From the NCBI GenBank assembly GCA_021805735.1, contig JAJZEE010000001.1, positions 33,699 through 97,698 of the forward strand: 64,000 bases of DNA, read 5' to 3'. The position numbers and the translations under genes are program-made. Source of the stretch: Bacillota bacterium. GTDB lineage: Bacteria; Bacillota; Bacilli; Alicyclobacillales; SLC66. A model generated the notes under the pieces. The model saw nothing but the letters and a program-made list of their open reading frames with translations, made no database searches and had not been told where the DNA came from. Below, in pieces: positions 60,662 to 64,000 of this stretch (its first letter is position 1; each line of letters starts with the position of its first letter).

Positions 60662-60793
60662 CCTCCCGAAACAAGGCAAACGCACCGAAAGGTGCGGACG
60701 CAAAGCCACCGGATCTAAAGACGCGATGGCGTTTATGATGGCCGGGCTGCCGGTAGTGGTCAAACACGGACGGTTGAGGGATAGTTCGGGAGG
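60662..60793 (+). ncRNA. c-di-GMP-I (GEMM-I) riboswitch
   Basis: AGGCAAACGCACCGAAAGGTGCGGACGCAAAGCCACCGGATCTAAAGACGC...GGCCGGGCTGCCGGT; enclosed by CCTCCCGAA / TTCGGGAGG. Confidence 0.88.
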
Positions 60794-60960
60794 GAACCTG
60801 TCCCTCGTCTTTCAATCGTAGAGTGGGCGAGTGTAACCCTAGTCCCCCCTAGGATTTCCAATCCCCCGAGACTTGCCCACTCTACGCATTTATATAGTTG
60901 CGCAAGTGATAGGTGCCACTATATGTTTCGCCCGGTACATTCGCCATATGGAAACTGCCC

Positions 60961-60997
60961 GAAGCTGCCGCAAATGGCAGCTTCTTTGCGTTTTGTT
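60961..60997 (+). terminator. Putative terminator
   Basis: GAAGCTGCC-gcaaat-GGCAGCTTC followed by TTTGCGTTTTGTT. Confidence 0.6.
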
Positions 60998-61075
60998 CCA
61001 TTAGGTCACTGGCATGTGCAGGCGCCCTATTGGTTATCCTAGCCCGTGAGATTATGGTGCCGGAGGGAGCGCGCT

Positions 61076-62098
61076 ATGCGGGTTGGTCCTTGGAACTCCT
61101 TGGTGGCGACTTTGGTTGTACTCGCTGCGGTCGGCGCGTGGAGGGTATGTCTCGCAGTCGAAACAGGGTCCGTCAATGTGCAGAGGGATCTGGAGGCAAC
61201 TTTTCGGAGGGAGTCTGTTTCTTTTGCCGCGTCGCCTGTCTCGGCGAGTAACGTGCGTACAGACGCCGCGAGCCTGCGGCGCGGGACGCGAATCAATGAG
61301 CGGTGGATGCGAAGCGCGCTGGAGGATCTGGCCATCCAATATCCGGATCGTGACCCTGCGACATGGCTGTTGGTAGGTTCGGATTCGCGTACAGGAGAAG
61401 CCGGGAGATCAGACACGCTAATGCTTGTCCGCCTCAGCGTGTGGCGCAAAACAGCGCTCATCTACTCCATTCCCCGTGACACGCGTCTGTACATTCGCAA
61501 TCATGGTTATACGAAGGTCAATCATGCGTTGGTCTATGGCGATTTGCCTCTTCTGAAGACTACGGTCCAAACGGCGTTCGGCATTCCTGTTGATCATATC
61601 GTAACCGTCGACTTTCAGGGATTCACTGAATTGGTCGATGCGCTCGGGGGAGTTGTCATCGATTTGAGAAAAGCGATTGACTACGATGACGCGACGGATG
61701 GCACTCATATTCATCTGCGACCAGGACGGCAGCGGCTGAATGGCAAGACAGCTCTGGATTTTGTGCGATTTCGCCACGATGCGTTGGCAGACACAGGGAG
61801 AATGGAACGCCAGCAGCAATTTCTCAGGGCTGTGGCGGTTAACTCCGTGCCATTTTCCCGTTGGTGGCGGATAGGCAATGCGGTCATGCATCTTCCCGCT
61901 CATATCCACAGCGATTTGTCTGAGTGGGAGTTGCTTTCAGCGGTGGCCCGGATTGCCCTTATTGAGCATCTTTCGATGCACATGCGCACATTGCATGGTA
62001 TAAATCGTATAGACCCGCGTGACGGACTGTGGTATTTTTACGTCGATGCAAGAGATGCAGTCCGCTTGCGCAGTGATTTTCAGGGAATCGGCGGTTGA
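61076..62098 (+). CDS. LytR-CpsA-Psr (LCP) family protein
   Basis: 'WLLVGSDSRTGEAGRSDTLMLVRLS...IYSIPRDTRLYI...TKVNHALVYG', 'DALGGVVIDLRKAIDYDD', 'LNGKTALDFVRFRHDALADTGRMERQQQFL'. Confidence 0.95.
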   Translation: MRVGPWNSLVATLVVLAAVGAWRVCLAVETGSVNVQRDLEATFRRESVSFAASPVSASNVRTDAASLRRGTRINERWMRSALEDLAIQYPDRDPATWLLVGSDSRTGEAGRSDTLMLVRLSVWRKTALIYSIPRDTRLYIRNHGYTKVNHALVYGDLPLLKTTVQTAFGIPVDHIVTVDFQGFTELVDALGGVVIDLRKAIDYDDATDGTHIHLRPGRQRLNGKTALDFVRFRHDALADTGRMERQQQFLRAVAVNSVPFSRWWRIGNAVMHLPAHIHSDLSEWELLSAVARIALIEHLSMHMRTLHGINRIDPRDGLWYFYVDARDAVRLRSDFQGIGG

Positions 62099-62141
62099 CG
62101 GGAATCTCTGCACCTGGGTGTCTTAACCTATGTAAGTAAGG

Positions 62142-62891
62142 GTGTTGTGCGTGAATACAGTTTCCGTTCTGGGTGTTCCTTTTATAACAAATGACGAAAA
62201 GTGGGTTTATAATCAGTGTGTTTCATTTCTGGCTGACGCCAAGCCGCATATGATCATTACGGCGGGACCTGAATTTGTCATGAACATCCGTCGAACACCA
62301 AACTTGCTCCCCGTTTTGGCGCGCGCGGATTTTATAACGCCTGATGGCGTGGGAATCGTCATTGCGTCGAAATGGTATGGACAGGCAATTGCCCAGCGAA
62401 TCACCGGCGTGGAGTTGGCGGAACGGCTCATTGGCTACGCCGCTGAACGGAATCTGCGCGTGTTTTTGTTGGGTGCGTCGCAGACGTCGCTGGCTCAGGC
62501 TTTGCAAAAATTGAAAAACCGCTATCCGCAACTGTATATCGTCGGGAAACATGGGTACTTTACAGATGAGCAGACTGCTTCTGTCATTGCGGAGATTCAG
62601 GCTGCCCGCCCGCATCTCCTGTTGGTCGGGTTGGGGCAACCGCGTCAGGAAGTATTTATTTCAACGCATAAGGATATTCTTGGCGTACCGCTTGCGATCG
62701 GTGTTGGCGGCACTATCGATGTGATCGGCGGCGCTGTCAAACGCACTCCCGTGCTCTTTCAGAGGGCCCGCCTGGAGTGGCTCTACAGGCTGATTAGAGA
62801 ACCAAGGCGGTGGAGGCGCCAACTGGCGCTGCCGCGTTTTGCCTGGGAAGCATGGATTGAGGCGCGCCGCTTGACACGTTCGGTGAACTGA
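62142..62891 (+). CDS. WecB/TagA/CpsF family glycosyltransferase
   Basis: 'FITPDGVGIVIASKWYGQAIAQRITGVELAERLI', 'LLVGLGQPRQEVFISTHKDILGVPLAIGVGGTIDVIGGAVKRTP'. Confidence 0.95.
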   Translation: MLCVNTVSVLGVPFITNDEKWVYNQCVSFLADAKPHMIITAGPEFVMNIRRTPNLLPVLARADFITPDGVGIVIASKWYGQAIAQRITGVELAERLIGYAAERNLRVFLLGASQTSLAQALQKLKNRYPQLYIVGKHGYFTDEQTASVIAEIQAARPHLLLVGLGQPRQEVFISTHKDILGVPLAIGVGGTIDVIGGAVKRTPVLFQRARLEWLYRLIREPRRWRRQLALPRFAWEAWIEARRLTRSVN

Positions 62892-62934
62892 ACAGCACCC
62901 TGCTCAGACATGCAAAGGAAAAGGAGCTGCATGG

Positions 62935-63858
62935 ATGTCTGAGTCACCCAGACGGCGATTCGCCGTTGCGACGGTCGTCGGCGTATTGTGTTTGCTGTAC
63001 TTTCCCCACAGTACCCAGGCGCAGGTGGACAACATGCGCAATCCATACGGGAAACCTCGCTATGGGTTGCTGATTGCCGGGTTGGACAGAGACCCCGAAA
63101 GCTCAAGTCGGGATCGGCGAACAGACGCCCATACCGATACGCTTGTGCTGCTTACTTCGCAGAGTGGTTCCGGTGTGGTTGACGCACTGCATATTCCACG
63201 AGATACAAGAGTGTTTGAAGCTGGAACTGGATTTATGAAGGTCAATGGAGTATATATGAACGGGAACCGGCTGGCGCTGAGCAGAGCTGTTGAGACGTTG
63301 ACAGGGATATCAGTAAATTCCGTGTTGCTTTTGGATTTCGAGCGTTTTCGTCGGGCCATTGCATTGGTGGGATCTGTTCCGTTTAACGTGGACAAGGCGA
63401 TATGGGCCCCTGAGGGCGATGTGACATTGCCGGCAGGCTGGCGCCGACTTAACCCGCGGCAGGCTCTCGCGGTCGTTCGCTTTCGGCATGAACCGCTTGG
63501 GGACATTGGGCGAGTTCATCGCCAGGAGCGCTTTTTGAGAAGCGCCGTCACCATCGCTTCGCATTTGCCGTTCGCTCTGTTCACGCAGGTGATGCGGACG
63601 CTGGACGCGCATGTGTCTGACCAAGACATCGCGGTGGCCTACGCGATGGTTCATCCACTGGTCAAGTATCGAGCCCATTCCGTTCCAGGCAATTTCAGCA
63701 CTGGTCCTGGTGCGAGCTATTGGCTTCCTGACCAACTTGGATTGAAGACGATTGCCGGATTTGTGGTGGGCAGATCCGATGCGTTACCCGCATCCGCACG
63801 GTGGCAGAACAACTTTGCCAACCGTGACGCTGATGATGGCCGGGATCGTTCCTTCTGA
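62935..63858 (+). CDS. LCP family protein, second copy
   Basis: 'YGLLIAGLDRDPESSSRDRRTDAHTDTLVLLTSQ...LHIPRDTRVF', 'LNPRQALAVVRFRHEPLGDIGRVHRQERFL'. Confidence 0.93.
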   Translation: MSESPRRRFAVATVVGVLCLLYFPHSTQAQVDNMRNPYGKPRYGLLIAGLDRDPESSSRDRRTDAHTDTLVLLTSQSGSGVVDALHIPRDTRVFEAGTGFMKVNGVYMNGNRLALSRAVETLTGISVNSVLLLDFERFRRAIALVGSVPFNVDKAIWAPEGDVTLPAGWRRLNPRQALAVVRFRHEPLGDIGRVHRQERFLRSAVTIASHLPFALFTQVMRTLDAHVSDQDIAVAYAMVHPLVKYRAHSVPGNFSTGPGASYWLPDQLGLKTIAGFVVGRSDALPASARWQNNFANRDADDGRDRSF

Positions 63859-63962
63859 CGGCTCATACATACGGCGCCAATATGTAACGGCCTAATCCTC
63901 CCCCGGTTGCGCAAGCTATCGGATGTAGACAGGAAGCTGCAACACGGGGGAGGAGTTTCATC

Positions 63963-64000
63963 ATGGCAAGCGGGTTTACGCAAGTTGTAAAGGGTGCTCA
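63963..64000 (+). CDS. Start of a truncated ORF (MASGFTQVVKGAQ...), product unknown
   Basis: ATG preceded by GGGGGAGGAG; runs off the window end. Confidence 0.5.
   Translation, partial: MASGFTQVVKGA

Overview
This 64 kb window looks like the chromosome of a spore-forming, flagellated Firmicute; the acid-type S53 peptidases and S-layer proteins suggest an Alicyclobacillaceae-like organism (inference). The left ~10 kb is a conserved block: nuoN C-terminus, acyl-CoA dehydrogenase, ywzB/DUF1146, ywmB, murA, spoIIQ-like M23, spoIIID, mbl and two flagellar hook-basal body genes. A sigma-70-family factor follows, divergent from a ComK-like regulator. About 12-41 kb is a large cell-surface polysaccharide region: seven GT4-type glycosyltransferases, a Wzy/ligase-like protein, a polyprenyl-phosphate sugar transferase, a Wzm/Wzt ABC exporter, a coiled-coil methyltransferase and ManC. 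An S-layer (SLH) protein and two sedolisin (S53) peptidases are interleaved. Next come an Rpn-type nuclease gene beside a decayed manC fragment, cheY-yvyF, an aldehyde dehydrogenase/DUF779 pair with a sigma-54 activator, a GDP-mannose dehydratase-like gene, a second SLH protein, an aminotransferase, a secreted transglutaminase-like protein, csp, two stalk-domain proteins, and LCP-TagA-LCP. The strongest non-coding signals are two c-di-GMP-I (GEMM-I) riboswitch candidates: one on the minus strand with a terminator directly upstream of cheY-yvyF, one on the plus strand upstream of LCP-TagA-LCP. Others are a near-consensus sigma-54 promoter with upstream TGTTCC repeats, a long structured leader before an S-layer gene, an internally deleted Rpn copy where spoIID is normally found, and several long inverted repeats. 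All calls come from reading the sequence; no database search was run.
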